This document shows, piece by piece, positions 16,968-26,681 of a stretch of 64,000 nt of DNA; the first letter of the stretch is position 1, and every line of letters starts with the position of its first letter. The notes beneath the pieces are model-generated. The model was not told the origin of the DNA. It did no database searches and saw only the letters and a program-made list of their open reading frames with translations. The stretch is from Haematobacter genomosp. 1 (GTDB lineage: Bacteria; Pseudomonadota; Alphaproteobacteria; Rhodobacterales; Rhodobacteraceae), in assembly GCF_002196855.1 (NCBI RefSeq), contig NZ_NIPW01000005.1, forward strand, positions 124,001 through 188,000, given 5' to 3'. Both the position numbers and the translations under genes were made by a program.

Positions 16968-17332
16968 TGCTTTGCGTGGCCGTAGCCGGAGCGGTACTCG
17001 CCCTTGCCACGGACCACTTCACCTTGAGCTGGACCCATTCCGTTGCCCGCACCCGCTGGACCGAGCGATGGGAAGTCACGGAAACCACCCTCCGCCCTGT
17101 CGAGGCGGAGGTGCAGGGGCCGGGGGCGGGCATGGAAATCCCGGACGATGCTGTGCGCACCGCGCAGGGCTGGCGCTACACCCCCCACGTACCGGCCCAA
17201 CGGGAGGTGGTGCTCGCCGCCTCCGGCGAGACACCCGGCGGCTGGATGCTCTGCGCGCTGGGGGAGTGCCACGAACTGGGGCGGCAGGCGGGGCCGCCGC
17301 TTCGCCTGTGGGCGGCGGCCGACTGCGGCTGA
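16967..17332 (+). CDS. DUF1850 domain protein, TRAP-associated
   Basis: A 121-residue protein with an N-terminal hydrophobic signal or anchor (residues 1-16) and the H-S-V-x-R-T-R-W-x-E-x-W core typical of DUF1850, a family often found directly after TAXI-type TRAP permeases. The function of the family is not established; an accessory role in TRAP assembly or substrate handling is guessed from the gene order. The ATG overlaps the permease stop (TGATG, 16965-16969), which indicates translational coupling. It is convergent with the ABC ATPase gene that ends at 17370. Confidence 0.75.
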   Translation: MLCVAVAGAVLALATDHFTLSWTHSVARTRWTERWEVTETTLRPVEAEVQGPGAGMEIPDDAVRTAQGWRYTPHVPAQREVVLAASGETPGGWMLCALGECHELGRQAGPPLRLWAAADCG

Positions 17333-17369
17333 ACGTGCTTCAGGCCGTTGTGGTTCGAGCCGTCATGGT

Positions 17370-18986
17370 TCAGGCCGTCTGCGCCTCCTCCCGGAACCGC
17401 TTGGTGGAAAGCGCAGCCTCCATCAGATTTCGCGTGTAGTCCTGTTGCGGCGCGTCGAAAACTGCCTCCGTCGGACCTTCCTCCACCACCTCGCCGTCCT
17501 TCATGACGAGGATGTAATCCGCCACCGCCCGCACCACGGCAAGATCATGGCTGATAAAGAAGTACGACAGGTCGTGCTTCTGCTGGAGATCAAGCAGCAG
17601 CATGACGATCTGTTTCTGGACGGACCTGTCAAGCGCGCTCGTCGGCTCATCCAGAACGATGACGCGCGGGCGCAGGATCATGGTCCGCGCAATGGCGATC
17701 CGCTGCCGTTGTCCGCCAGAGAATTCGTGCGGATAGCGGTTGCGCATGGCGGGATCGAGGCCGACCTCCGTCAGTGCTTCGATCGCACGGCGTCTGCGGT
17801 CCGCAGCGGAGAGTTGGGGTTCATGGATCAGCAGGCCCTCGGTGACGATCTGGCCGACGGTCATGCGGGGCGACAGGGAGCCGAACGGATCCTGAAACAC
17901 CAGCTGCAGTTCCCGCCGGTAGGGACGCATCTCTTCCACCGTGCGGGGGAGTTCCTTGCCCAGCCATGCAATCCGCCCCTCGCTCTCCACCAGCCTAAGG
18001 AGCGCGCGGCCCAGCGTGGACTTGCCCGAACCGGATTCTCCCACCACCCCGATGGTCTGCCCTTCTCGCAGCGCGACGGAGATGCCCCGAACCGCATGCA
18101 CGAGATGCGGCTTCGCCAGCAGACCGCCGCCGCTGGAAAAGGTCACCTGCACGTCCTCGCCGCTCAACAGCACCGGAGCGGAGCCGGAGGGCGGAAGCTT
18201 CTGCACGTCGGGTTCCGCATCCAGCAGCATCCGCGTGTAGGGATGGCGGGGGGCGGTGAAAACCGCCTCGGCCGTGCCATCCTCCACCACTTCACCCTGC
18301 CGCATCACCGCCACGTGGTCTGCAAAGCGGCGCACGATGCCCAGATCATGGGTGATGAAGATGATCGCCATGCCCAGACGCCGCTGCAAATCCGCCAGCA
18401 ACTCCAGGATCTGTGCCTGGATGGTCACGTCGAGCGCCGTGGTCGGTTCGTCCGCGATGAGGATGTCGGGATCGTTGGCCAGCGCCATCGCGATCATCAC
18501 ACGCTGCCGCTGACCGCCCGAAAGCTCATGCGGATAGCTGTCAATGCGCCGCTCCGGCTCCGGTATGCCGACAAGCCGCAGCAGTTCGAGAATCCGCGGC
18601 CGCGCGGCGCGGCGAGACAGGCCGCCATGGTATTTCAGCGGCTCCGCGAGCTGATCCCCGATCCTGTAGAGCGGGTCGAGCGAGGTCATCGGCTCCTGAA
18701 AGATCATGGTGATCTTGGCGCCGCGGATCCGGTTCAACTCCCGGTCGGGCAGGTTCAGGATCTCCCGCCCGCGATAGCGGACGCTGCCGCTCGCCGCCCC
18801 GTTTGCCGCGAGCAGGCCCATGAGCGCCATCGTGGTCTGGCTCTTGCCCGAACCGGACTCCCCGACGATGGCCAGTGTCTCGCCCGATTTCAGATCGAAG
18901 TTCACGCCCTTCACCGCCGCGACGGGGCCATCGTTGGTCTGGAATGTCACGCGAAGATCACGGACCGAAAGGATGGTTTCGGACAT
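17370..18986 (-). CDS. Fused two-domain peptide ABC transporter ATPase (YejF/GsiA type)
   Basis: The 538-residue protein has two nucleotide-binding domains, each with Walker A G-E-S-G-S-G-K-S, a signature (L-S-G-G-Q-R-Q-R and F-S-G-G-Q-R-Q-R) and a Walker B ending in D-E-P-T. It powers the oligopeptide-type importer encoded immediately upstream (permeases 18988-21022, binding protein 21281-22858). The start lies one base after the preceding permease stop. The second domain ends with the H-P/Q-x-D-Y-T-R region typical of this group. Last gene of the operon. Confidence 0.92.
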   Translation of the reverse strand: MSETILSVRDLRVTFQTNDGPVAAVKGVNFDLKSGETLAIVGESGSGKSQTTMALMGLLAANGAASGSVRYRGREILNLPDRELNRIRGAKITMIFQEPMTSLDPLYRIGDQLAEPLKYHGGLSRRAARPRILELLRLVGIPEPERRIDSYPHELSGGQRQRVMIAMALANDPDILIADEPTTALDVTIQAQILELLADLQRRLGMAIIFITHDLGIVRRFADHVAVMRQGEVVEDGTAEAVFTAPRHPYTRMLLDAEPDVQKLPPSGSAPVLLSGEDVQVTFSSGGGLLAKPHLVHAVRGISVALREGQTIGVVGESGSGKSTLGRALLRLVESEGRIAWLGKELPRTVEEMRPYRRELQLVFQDPFGSLSPRMTVGQIVTEGLLIHEPQLSAADRRRRAIEALTEVGLDPAMRNRYPHEFSGGQRQRIAIARTMILRPRVIVLDEPTSALDRSVQKQIVMLLLDLQQKHDLSYFFISHDLAVVRAVADYILVMKDGEVVEEGPTEAVFDAPQQDYTRNLMEAALSTKRFREEAQTA

Positions 18987-18987
18987 G

Positions 18988-20106
18988 TCAGCGCTCCTTC
19001 GGATCGAGACTGTCGCGCAGCCCGTCGCCGAGGAAGTTCAGCGCAAACAGGATGGCGGTAAGGGTGAGCGCCGGGCCGAAAAGCTGCCACGGCGCACCCC
19101 GCATGTTGGCGGCGCCTTCCGAGATCAGCAGCCCCAGCGAAGTCATCGGATCCTGTACGCCGAGGCCGAGGAAGGAGAGCAGGCTCTCCGCCAGAATGGC
19201 CTTCGGAACGAGCAGCGTCACAAAAACGATGACCGGCCCAAGCGCGTTCGGGATGATGTGCCGCTTGAGGATCCCCGCCTTGGTGGCACCCATCGCTTCT
19301 GCCGCCTGCACGAATTCCCGACGCTTGAGGCTCAGCGTCTGCCCCCGCACGATCCGCGCCATATCCAGCCATTCCGTCGCGCCGATGGCGATGAAAATGA
19401 TGACGAGGCTCCGTCCGAAGAACACCAGCAGCAGGATGACAAAGAAGATGAAGGGCAGCGAATAGAGGATGTCCACGATCCGCATCATCACGTTGTCCAC
19501 CCGCCCGCCCAGATAGCCGGAGATGGAGCCATAGGTCACGCCCACCACCAGCGCCATGCCGGAGGCGAGTAACCCGATGGCGAGCGAGATCCTGACCCCG
19601 ATAAGAATACGGGAGAGCATGTCACGCCCGAGGTTGTCGGTGCCCAGGAAGAAGTAGCTCCGCTCGACATGTGCGGAGAGCGTGCCGCTCAACCCGTCTT
19701 CCGCCAGTGTGAGTTCAGGGTTGGTGAACAGGTCCGAGCGCTGGAAATAGCGCAGCACACGCTCGTCGATCGGCGTGGTCGCCGTCAGTTCCACCGAGAC
19801 CGTGCCGCCAGAAAGCTCCGGTGTGCCCTCGATCCGCGCGCGGCTCATCAACCCCTCAAAGGCGGGCAGGATCGCGTCGGCGCGCGGATAGGCCTCGAGG
19901 CTCGGCGGTACGCGCACGTAGTTCTGATAGATCTGCGTATAGGAATGCGGCGAGAGCATCGGCCCGAAAATCCCCGCGAGGGCAAGGAAGATCAGCACGA
20001 AGAGGCTCGCCACGGCCGTCCGGTTCTTGCGAAGCCGCAACCAGGCGTCCTGCCAGAGCGACCGGCTCGTCGTTGCCGGTGCCAGGTTCATGTCTGTGTC
20101 AGTCAT
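18988..20106 (-). CDS. Peptide ABC transporter permease (OppC/YejE type) with extended periplasmic loop
   Basis: A 372-residue permease, some 70 residues longer than E. coli OppC. The extra stretch lies between the first membrane helix (about residues 32-54) and the G-T-D-N-L-G-R-D motif (about 155-162), so it faces the periplasm. The EAA loop (about 255-275) and remaining helices are normal. The ATG at 20106 overlaps the last codons of the OppB-like gene by 8 bases, which fits coupled translation; a longer frame upstream would lie inside that gene. Similar long loops occur in alphaproteobacterial OppC-like proteins. Confidence 0.9.
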   Translation of the reverse strand: MTDTDMNLAPATTSRSLWQDAWLRLRKNRTAVASLFVLIFLALAGIFGPMLSPHSYTQIYQNYVRVPPSLEAYPRADAILPAFEGLMSRARIEGTPELSGGTVSVELTATTPIDERVLRYFQRSDLFTNPELTLAEDGLSGTLSAHVERSYFFLGTDNLGRDMLSRILIGVRISLAIGLLASGMALVVGVTYGSISGYLGGRVDNVMMRIVDILYSLPFIFFVILLLVFFGRSLVIIFIAIGATEWLDMARIVRGQTLSLKRREFVQAAEAMGATKAGILKRHIIPNALGPVIVFVTLLVPKAILAESLLSFLGLGVQDPMTSLGLLISEGAANMRGAPWQLFGPALTLTAILFALNFLGDGLRDSLDPKER

Positions 20107-21022
20107 AGCGCACCCTCGGGTCGAGCCAGGCATAGGCGAGATCGACAAGCAGGTTGAAGATCACCACAAAGACCGCGATGACCACCACCGTCCCCATGAC
20201 GAGCGTGTAGTCCCGCCCGAGTGCACCCTGAACGAAATAGCGTCCGATGCCGGGCAGGCCGAAGATCGTCTCCACCACAACCGATCCGGTGAGCAGGCTC
20301 GCCGCCGCCGGGCCGAGGTAGCTCACCGTGGGCAACATCGCGGCACGAAGGGCATGAACCCCGACGACGATCCGGGTCGGCAGGCCATAGGCGCGCGCCG
20401 TCCTGACGTGGTTTGCACGGAGGGCCTCGACCGTCGCCCCCCGCACCAGTCGCGCGATCACCGCCACCTGCGGCAGCGCGAGCGTGGCGACCGGCAGCAC
20501 CCAGTATGCCGGGTTGGCACCGCTCCAGCCGCCGGCGGGAAGGATGCCGAGGATCACGCCGAACAGCAGGCTGAGCAACGGCGCCACCACGAAGGTCGGC
20601 GTCGTGATCCCGAGCGTTGCCACCGCCACGATGCCGTTGTCGAGCCACGAATTCTGACGGAGCGCCGCGATCGCGCCCAGAAACGTCCCGAGCACCGCCG
20701 CGGTGCTGAGCGCCAGCGATCCCAGCAGGATGGAAACGGGCAACCCTTGCGCGAACAGATCGTTCACCGTAAAATCACGGCGTGTGAAGCTCGGCCCGAG
20801 ATCGCCGCGCAACAGATTGCCGAGATAATTAAGATATTGCTGCCAGAGCGGCGCATCGAGATTGTAGGCGCGCTGAAGGTTTGCGAGTATCAGCGGGTCG
20901 AGCGGACGTTCCAGATCGAACGGTCCCCCCGGAGCGATACGGATCGCGAAGAAGGTGAGCGTGACGATGATGAAAATCGTCGGCACCGCACTCACGACCC
21001 GGCGCAGGGTATATCCGAGCAT
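20099..21022 (-). CDS. Peptide ABC transporter permease (OppB/YejB type)
   Basis: A 307-residue inner-membrane protein, the same length as OppB. It begins M-L-G-Y-T-L-R-R with the first helix at about 9-30, has R-G-D-L-G near residue 72, the EAA-type loop (about 205-225) and ends V-D-L-A-Y-A-W-L-D-P-R-V-R-Y-D. The start at 21022 was chosen to match the family N-terminus; the open frame continues 60 codons upstream into sequence that does not look like coding sequence. It is separated from the binding-protein gene by 258 bases that contain a stem-loop. Confidence 0.9.
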   Translation of the reverse strand: MLGYTLRRVVSAVPTIFIIVTLTFFAIRIAPGGPFDLERPLDPLILANLQRAYNLDAPLWQQYLNYLGNLLRGDLGPSFTRRDFTVNDLFAQGLPVSILLGSLALSTAAVLGTFLGAIAALRQNSWLDNGIVAVATLGITTPTFVVAPLLSLLFGVILGILPAGGWSGANPAYWVLPVATLALPQVAVIARLVRGATVEALRANHVRTARAYGLPTRIVVGVHALRAAMLPTVSYLGPAAASLLTGSVVVETIFGLPGIGRYFVQGALGRDYTLVMGTVVVIAVFVVIFNLLVDLAYAWLDPRVRYD

Positions 21023-21171
21023 CGGTTGGTTTCCCGAGAGAACGGGACGGACCCCGCAGGGCCGCCCTGAAGCAGAAGTCAGCCCGAACCGCTGCGGTCC
21101 ATCGCTGACGCGAAAGAAAGAGGAAGGCGTGCCGTCCAGAGAATCGCTGCGACCGGGCCTGACCCGGAGAA

Positions 21172-21195
21172 CGGCAGCCTCTCTGGAGGCTGCCG
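21172..21195 (-). other. Perfect 10-bp stem-loop between oppA-like and oppB-like genes
   Basis: CGGCAGCCTC at 21172-21181 pairs perfectly with GAGGCTGCCG at 21186-21195 around a 4-base loop. In the direction of transcription (minus) it is followed by TTCTCC rather than a T-run, so it would be at best a partial terminator. Placed after the binding-protein gene and before the permease genes, such stem-loops usually protect the upstream message or lower downstream expression. The rest of the 258-base gap (21023-21280) shows no recognisable gene. Confidence 0.55.
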
Positions 21196-21280
21196 ATGTC
21201 ATATGCCGGAAGCAGCGTCAATCCGCACCGACGTCGCACATGGACACCGGTGGAACGGGACGGAGACCGCCCCATCCGGG

Positions 21281-22858
21281 TCAGTTGACCGACATCCAGC
21301 GCGTCGGATGCTTGTCCATCAGGTTGTCGTCATACCCGCCGACCTTGGTGGAAACCAGCGCCCGGGAGGAGTAGGAGAGGATCGGAATGACCGGAAGCTG
21401 GTCGAGCAAAAGCGTCTCTGCCTCGGCCAGCACCTTGGCCCGCTCCCCAAGGTCTAGCGTCTCCGCCGCCTTGTTCATCAGCGCGTCATATTCCGGGCTT
21501 TTCCAGCGCGAATAGTTGAACGGCGTGTTCCCCATGTTGATCATGAGGAAGTTCTGCGGGTCGTTGTAGTCCCCGATCCAGCCCGCGCGCGAGATGTCGA
21601 AAGGCCCATCCTCCCGCATGTAGTTGAAGTAGGTCGTCCCCTCGACCTCGTTCAGCCGCGCATTGATGTCGATGTTCTTCAGCATGTCGGCGATTGCCGC
21701 CATCGTGTTCTTGTTGTTCTCGGACGTGTTGTAGCGAAGCTCCACCGTCAGGCTGCCGGGCGCCACGCCCGCCTCTTCCAGCAGTTTCTTCGCCTCATCC
21801 TCGCGGTCGAACAGGTCTTCGCTTGCGTAATCCACCGTGACACCGCCATCGACATAGTTGGCGATGCCGGGGGGAACAAAGGCGTAGCTCGGCAGCATGG
21901 TCTTGGCCCAGACCTCATTGGCAAGGAAATCGCGGTCGATGGCCATGGAGATCGCCTTGCGGACGCGCGCATCCTTCAGCGGGCTTCCCTCCGCACCCTT
22001 CACCGGCAGATAATAGACCCCGAGATAGGGCGCGATGCGCAGTTCCTGCGTCAGGTTCTTCTGCACATAATCCATCTGTTCCGCGGGCACGTCGGAGCAG
22101 ATCTGCACTTCTCCCGCCTCGAAACGGCGGATGCAGGAGGAGCGGTCCTCGAAGGGGATGTAATTGATCCGGTCAACCCTGACATTGCCCGCGTCGTAGT
22201 AGCCGGGGTTTTTCTCCATCACGAGTTGCGCATTCGGGGTAAAGCTGGCCAGTCTGAACGCGCCGTTGCTCACCAGATTGCCGGGGCGGGTGAACTGGTT
22301 GCCAAGCTCCTCAACCGATTTGCGGTGCAGCGGGAGCGCGGTCTGATGGGTCAGCAGCTCAAGAAAATAAGGCGTCGGTGCCTCGAGCGTGATCTCCAGC
22401 GTCTTCGGATCGATGACCTTCACGCCAAGCTGATCGAGCGGCATCTTCCCGCCCGCCACCATTTCGGCGTTCTTGATCGGGAACAGGATGGAAGCGTAGC
22501 CCGCCGCAGTCTGGGGATCCATGATCCGGTGATAGGCGAAGGAGAAGTCGTCCGCCGTGACAGGATCGCCGTTCGACCATTTCGAGTCGCGCAGATGGAA
22601 TGTGTAGGTCAGCCCGTCCTCGGAGATGTCCCAACGCTCCGCCATGCCCGGTACCGCCTCGCCTGCGGTGTTGAAGGCGAGAAGCCCCTCGAACAGGTCC
22701 AGAAGCACATTGCTCTCCGAGACCGTAGAGGTCTGATGCGGGTCGAGCGATGACGGATCGGTGTCATTGCCGCGGTTCAGCACCATCTGCGCCGAGGCAG
22801 CCCCTGCCCCCAACACCAGCGCGAGCGCCGAAGCAGCCAGAAGATCACGCGTGGACAT
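21281..22858 (-). CDS. Peptide ABC transporter substrate-binding protein (OppA family)
   Basis: A 525-residue extracytoplasmic binding protein of family 5. Residues 1-23 are a signal peptide (A-G-A-A-S-A-Q). The mature part begins with the N-R-G-N-D-T-D-P-S-S-L-D-P-H typical of OppA/MppA proteins and ends with the D-x-H-P-T-R-W-M-S-V region. It captures peptides for the permeases encoded downstream. The ATG at 22858 is chosen because GGGAGAG lies about 5 bases before it; an upstream ATG (22900) would bury the signal sequence. First gene of the operon, with the promoter expected in 22859-23308. Confidence 0.92.
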   Translation of the reverse strand: MSTRDLLAASALALVLGAGAASAQMVLNRGNDTDPSSLDPHQTSTVSESNVLLDLFEGLLAFNTAGEAVPGMAERWDISEDGLTYTFHLRDSKWSNGDPVTADDFSFAYHRIMDPQTAAGYASILFPIKNAEMVAGGKMPLDQLGVKVIDPKTLEITLEAPTPYFLELLTHQTALPLHRKSVEELGNQFTRPGNLVSNGAFRLASFTPNAQLVMEKNPGYYDAGNVRVDRINYIPFEDRSSCIRRFEAGEVQICSDVPAEQMDYVQKNLTQELRIAPYLGVYYLPVKGAEGSPLKDARVRKAISMAIDRDFLANEVWAKTMLPSYAFVPPGIANYVDGGVTVDYASEDLFDREDEAKKLLEEAGVAPGSLTVELRYNTSENNKNTMAAIADMLKNIDINARLNEVEGTTYFNYMREDGPFDISRAGWIGDYNDPQNFLMINMGNTPFNYSRWKSPEYDALMNKAAETLDLGERAKVLAEAETLLLDQLPVIPILSYSSRALVSTKVGGYDDNLMDKHPTRWMSVN

Positions 22859-23308
22859 GTTTCTCTCCCTGTTTGGAAATTGGTTCCGGAAAACCGTCAT
22901 GAGCGCGATTTCTGTGTTCAGAAGCCTGCTCCGTCAAGCGACAGCGTTCCCCCCTACACCCCAGACTATCCCAAGGTGACGTGGCAAAACAGCGCGTATC
23001 CGCACCTTGCCGCGGGATTTTAGCTGGCTGCACGGGCTTGCCTCTCACGGAATTTCTGACGGACCGGGTCGGCAAGAGGCTCTGCACGACGAGGTATCCT
23101 TGCGGGTCAACTGCGGATCTTTCATCCTTGCCGCAACCTGGGGGTGATCTGACCGGGCGTTTTGACGCAACCGGCACGATTTTACTTTACCATTCGCAAG
23201 ATATTCTGTATGGGACCAACTTCGCTTTACCGGGGCTCGGGAGGCGGCGGGCCGACATGGCCTGCAGCCGGAGCCCCCTCCGCTTCTCTGGAACTCGGAC
23301 ACTCTCGC
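22859..23308. other. 450-base divergent intergenic region between oppA-like gene and DEAD-box helicase
   Basis: No convincing gene or RNA was found here. It must hold the promoters for both divergent genes. The helicase side is AT-richer around 23160-23210 (a TTGACG at 23162-23167 is a possible -35, without a clear -10 at the right distance). In-frame starts at 23162 (TTG) and 23210 (ATG) would extend the helicase into this region by 49 or 33 codons of glycine/proline-rich sequence, so part of it could be coding. Confidence 0.5.
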
Positions 23309-25339
23309 GTGAAACAGTCTCTTCTGGCCGCGCTCGACGCGCGCGGATACTCCACACTTACTCCGGTGCAGGAGGCCGTCACCGAGCCGTCGCTCCGGGG
23401 GCTTGACCTGCTTGTCTCTGCGCAGACCGGCTCGGGCAAGACGGTGGGCTTCGGCCTTGCCATCGCGCCGACCGTTCTGGGCGAGGATGAACGTTTCGGC
23501 ATCGCCGAAGCGCCGCTTGCCCTTGTCATCGCGCCGACGCGGGAGCTTGCGCTTCAGGTGAAGCGGGAGCTTGAATGGCTTTACGCCGGCGCGGGCGCCG
23601 TGCTGGCCTCCTGCGTGGGCGGGATGGACATGCGCGGGGAACGTCGCGCGCTGGAACGCGGGGTGCATATCCTTGTCGCCACGCCGGGGCGGCTGTGCGA
23701 CCACCTGCGTCGCGGATCGGTCGATCTCTCCGCCGTGCGGGCCGTGGTGCTGGACGAAGCCGACGAAATGCTCGACCTGGGCTTCCGCGAGGATCTGGAA
23801 ACCATCCTCGAAGCGGCGCCCGAAGACCGTCAGACGCTGCTCTTCTCCGCGACCGTGCCCCGCGCCATCGCGACGCTCGCCTCCGAATACCAGCGTGATG
23901 CGCAGCGGATCTCCGTGCAGACGACCGGTGGTCAGCACAGCGACATCGACTATCGCGCCGTGCTCGTCGCCGAGCATGACGAAGAGAACGCGATCACCAA
24001 CCTGCTCCGGTTCCACGAAGCGCCGAACACCATCATTTTCGCCAATACCCGTGCGGCCGTCTCGCGGCTGGTCACGCGGTTGTCGAACCGCGGGTTCGCC
24101 GTCGTCGCCCTGTCCGGCGAGTTGTCGCAGGGTGAGCGGAGCCATGCGCTGCAATCGATGCGCGATGGCCGCGCCCGCGTCTGCGTGGCGACCGATGTGG
24201 CCGCGCGCGGGATCGACCTTCCGAACCTTGACCTCGTCATTCATGCGGAGCTCCCGATGAATGAGGAAACCCTGCTTCACCGCTCCGGCCGCACCGGCCG
24301 GGCCGGGCGCAAGGGTTTCTCCGCGCTGATCGTTCCGCCACGCGCCCGCCGCAAGGCGGAGCGGCTGCTCGCCGCAGCGAAGCTTCGCGCCGAATGGGAG
24401 GCCGCACCTTCCGCCGATGCAGTGCGGGAACGGGATGAATCGCGGCTCCTTGCCGACCCGGTCTGGGCCGAGGAGGCCACGGAAGCCGAGGGCCGCGCCC
24501 TCGACCAGCTTCTTGCCGAGCGGGAACCGGCAGCTCTGGCGCTCGCCGTGCTCCGCCTGTGGCAGGGGCAGCGCTCAGCGCCCGAGGAACTGCTCTCCGT
24601 GATGCCGCGCAACCCGCAAGGCCAGAGCTTCGGCCCGAGCCGCTGGTTCCGCCTGTCCATCGGACGGGATCGCAACGCCAATCCGAAGTGGTTGATGCCG
24701 AAAATCTGCGATGCAGGGGGCGTGACCCGCAAGGAGATCGGCGCCATCCGCATCGGTGACGAGGAAACCTTCGTGGAGATCGCTCTGGAGGCGGTCGAAC
24801 ACTTCCTTGCCACCCTCGGCCCCGATCGCGAGATCGCCGACGGGATCATCCTGGAAGCGACGGATGGTGTGCCGGATATGCCCGCGCCGCGTCCGCGGAC
24901 CTTCACCGGCAAGCCGGGCCGTCAGGGCGACAAGCCCTTCGGCAAGCCCTACGCCAAGGACCGCCCGTATAACGACGAGCGCCCGCGGGGTGAAAGCGAC
25001 AAACCCTACGGCAAAAAGCCCTTCCCGCGGGAGCGCAGCTTCAACGATGAGGGCACGGGCGAGCGCAAGTTCAGCAAGAAGCCTGCCGGCGAAGACCGCG
25101 GGCCGCGCAGCTTCGCCAAGCCCCGCTTCGCCGATAAGGATCGCCCCGAAAAACCCTACGGCGGCAAATCCTTCGGGGGGCAATCCTACAGCGACAAACC
25201 CCTGAGCGACGGTGAGGTGCGCAAGCCCCGCAGCGCTGCACCCAGTGATCGGGAGCGTCCGCGCGGTGAGGCGAAATACACCCCGAAGCGCGCCAAGCCG
25301 GCCTATGGTGCGCCAAAGGGCAAGCAGCGGAACGGCTGA
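23309..25339 (+). CDS. DEAD-box RNA helicase with DbpA-like RNA-binding domain and basic repetitive tail
   Basis: From the GTG at 23309 the protein has 676 residues. Helicase motifs appear in order: Q motif (G-Y-S-T-L-T-P-V-Q), Walker A A-Q-T-G-S-G-K-T, P-T-R-E-L-A, T-P-G-R, D-E-A-D, S-A-T, A-T-D-V-A-A-R-G-I-D and H-R-S-G-R-T-G-R-A-G. A DbpA/CsdA-type RNA-binding fold follows (about 430-510), then about 150 residues rich in Lys, Pro, Asp, Gly and Tyr. Such enzymes remodel ribosomal RNA or mRNA, often in the cold. The GTG is preferred because the family usually starts just before the Q motif; ATG 23210 is an alternative. It ends at a strong terminator. Confidence 0.87.
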   Translation: MKQSLLAALDARGYSTLTPVQEAVTEPSLRGLDLLVSAQTGSGKTVGFGLAIAPTVLGEDERFGIAEAPLALVIAPTRELALQVKRELEWLYAGAGAVLASCVGGMDMRGERRALERGVHILVATPGRLCDHLRRGSVDLSAVRAVVLDEADEMLDLGFREDLETILEAAPEDRQTLLFSATVPRAIATLASEYQRDAQRISVQTTGGQHSDIDYRAVLVAEHDEENAITNLLRFHEAPNTIIFANTRAAVSRLVTRLSNRGFAVVALSGELSQGERSHALQSMRDGRARVCVATDVAARGIDLPNLDLVIHAELPMNEETLLHRSGRTGRAGRKGFSALIVPPRARRKAERLLAAAKLRAEWEAAPSADAVRERDESRLLADPVWAEEATEAEGRALDQLLAEREPAALALAVLRLWQGQRSAPEELLSVMPRNPQGQSFGPSRWFRLSIGRDRNANPKWLMPKICDAGGVTRKEIGAIRIGDEETFVEIALEAVEHFLATLGPDREIADGIILEATDGVPDMPAPRPRTFTGKPGRQGDKPFGKPYAKDRPYNDERPRGESDKPYGKKPFPRERSFNDEGTGERKFSKKPAGEDRGPRSFAKPRFADKDRPEKPYGGKSFGGQSYSDKPLSDGEVRKPRSAAPSDRERPRGEAKYTPKRAKPAYGAPKGKQRNG

Positions 25340-25349
25340 TTTGATGACG

Positions 25350-25379
25350 GGAGGGCCTTCGGGCCCTCCTTCTTCTTTT
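25350..25379 (+). terminator. Intrinsic terminator after the DEAD-box helicase gene
   Basis: GGAGGGCC (25350-25357) and GGCCCTCC (25362-25369) form a perfect 8-bp stem around a TTCG tetraloop, followed by TTCTTCTTTT. It lies 10 bases after the helicase stop. The opposite strand has no T-run, so it is directional. Confidence 0.85.
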
Positions 25380-25388
25380 GGGGTGCTG

Positions 25389-26681
25389 TCAGGCGCCAGC
25401 GACCCGCCAGATGACGTTGCCCACGTCATCGGCCAGCAGCAGGGACTTCCCATCCGGTCCGATGGCGACGCCGACGGGACGCCCGAAGGAGAACTTTTCG
25501 TCCTGCGACAGAAATCCCGTCAGCAGATCGCGCGGTTCGCCGCTGGGTTTTCCGTTCTCAAATGGCACGAAGATCAGTCTGTAACCACTTAATTTTGCGC
25601 GATTCCATGAGCCGTGCTGCCCAATAACCATTCCGGCGGAAAATCCCGGCAAGGTCCCCTTCGGCACCCAACAGAGCCCGAGCGAGGCCGTATGGCCGCC
25701 GAGCGCGTAATCCGGCCGGATGGCCCGGGCGACCGCAGCCGCATCCTGCGGCACGCGATCGTCCACAACCTGCCCCCAATAGCAGTAGGGCCAGCCATAG
25801 AAGCCGCCTTCCCGAACGGAGGTGAGGTAATCGGGCGGTGTCTCATCTCCCAATCCGTCACGCTCGTTCACCACTGTCCAGAGCGCGCCCGTCTCCGGCT
25901 CCCACGCCATCCCCACGGGGTTACGGAGACCGGAGGCAAAGACCCGCGCGCTGCCGCTGGTAAGGTCAACTTCCCAGATCGCCGCGCGGCCCTCCTCCAC
26001 CGCCATTCCTTCGTCGCCGATGTTGGAGAGGGAGCCGACACCGCAGTAGAGCCGCTTGCCGTCGGCGGAGAGCAGGAGGCTCCGCGTCCAGTGACCGCCC
26101 GGCTTGAACTCCACAATGCGCCTTCCGGCCCCTTCCAGCCGCCGCTGACCGCGCTGATAGGGAAAGGCAACGATCCCATCGGTATTCCCGACGTAGAAGG
26201 TGTCTTCGGTCGCCGCCATGCCGAAGGGCTGTCGCTGTCCTTCGACAAAAACCTCCCGCACCTCCGCCACGCCATCGCCGTCCTCATCCCGCCAAAGGCT
26301 GATGCGGTTCGCGCTCCTTCCCACCGCGCCCGCACGGTGCATCGTGGCCTGCATCGCCCGGTCCATCAAGCCTTGCGGGGCGCGCGGTTCCTGCAACGCT
26401 TCGGCTACCAGCACATCGCCATTGGGCAACACCTCGATCCACCGGGGGTGGGCAAGACCGGTGGCAAAGGCATTGACCGCGAGCCCTGCTGCGGGCGTCG
26501 GCGTCCCGCCCGGTTCCCATCCTTTGGCCGTCGGCATCTTCAGGGTCATCAATCCCTGTTTCCGGGCGGTGGGGATGCGGGGGGCAGTACCCGTCGCCTG
26601 TGTTTCGGGTGTGTCGCGGCGCCGCGCCCAGACCATCGCGCCGCCGACTGCGGCGACCAGCCGTGCCATCATGTCCATCAT
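25389..26681 (-). CDS. PQQ-dependent sugar dehydrogenase-like (sorbosone dehydrogenase family) beta-propeller
   Basis: A 430-residue six-bladed beta-propeller of the soluble glucose/sorbosone dehydrogenase type, with an N-terminal hydrophobic segment (about residues 4-18) for export. Family features include F-A-T-G-L-A-H-P-R-W (about 71), F-A-S-G-L-R-N-P-V-G-M-A-W (about 244), N-E-R-D-G-L-G-D-E (about 265) and Q-H-G-S-W-N-R (about 355). These enzymes oxidise aldoses or aldehydes in the periplasm with PQQ. The start at 26681 (ATG-ATG) follows GGGGG by 3-4 bases. It is not beside the xox locus but may share the PQQ supply. Substrate unknown. Confidence 0.82.
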   Translation of the reverse strand: MMDMMARLVAAVGGAMVWARRRDTPETQATGTAPRIPTARKQGLMTLKMPTAKGWEPGGTPTPAAGLAVNAFATGLAHPRWIEVLPNGDVLVAEALQEPRAPQGLMDRAMQATMHRAGAVGRSANRISLWRDEDGDGVAEVREVFVEGQRQPFGMAATEDTFYVGNTDGIVAFPYQRGQRRLEGAGRRIVEFKPGGHWTRSLLLSADGKRLYCGVGSLSNIGDEGMAVEEGRAAIWEVDLTSGSARVFASGLRNPVGMAWEPETGALWTVVNERDGLGDETPPDYLTSVREGGFYGWPYCYWGQVVDDRVPQDAAAVARAIRPDYALGGHTASLGLCWVPKGTLPGFSAGMVIGQHGSWNRAKLSGYRLIFVPFENGKPSGEPRDLLTGFLSQDEKFSFGRPVGVAIGPDGKSLLLADDVGNVIWRVAGA

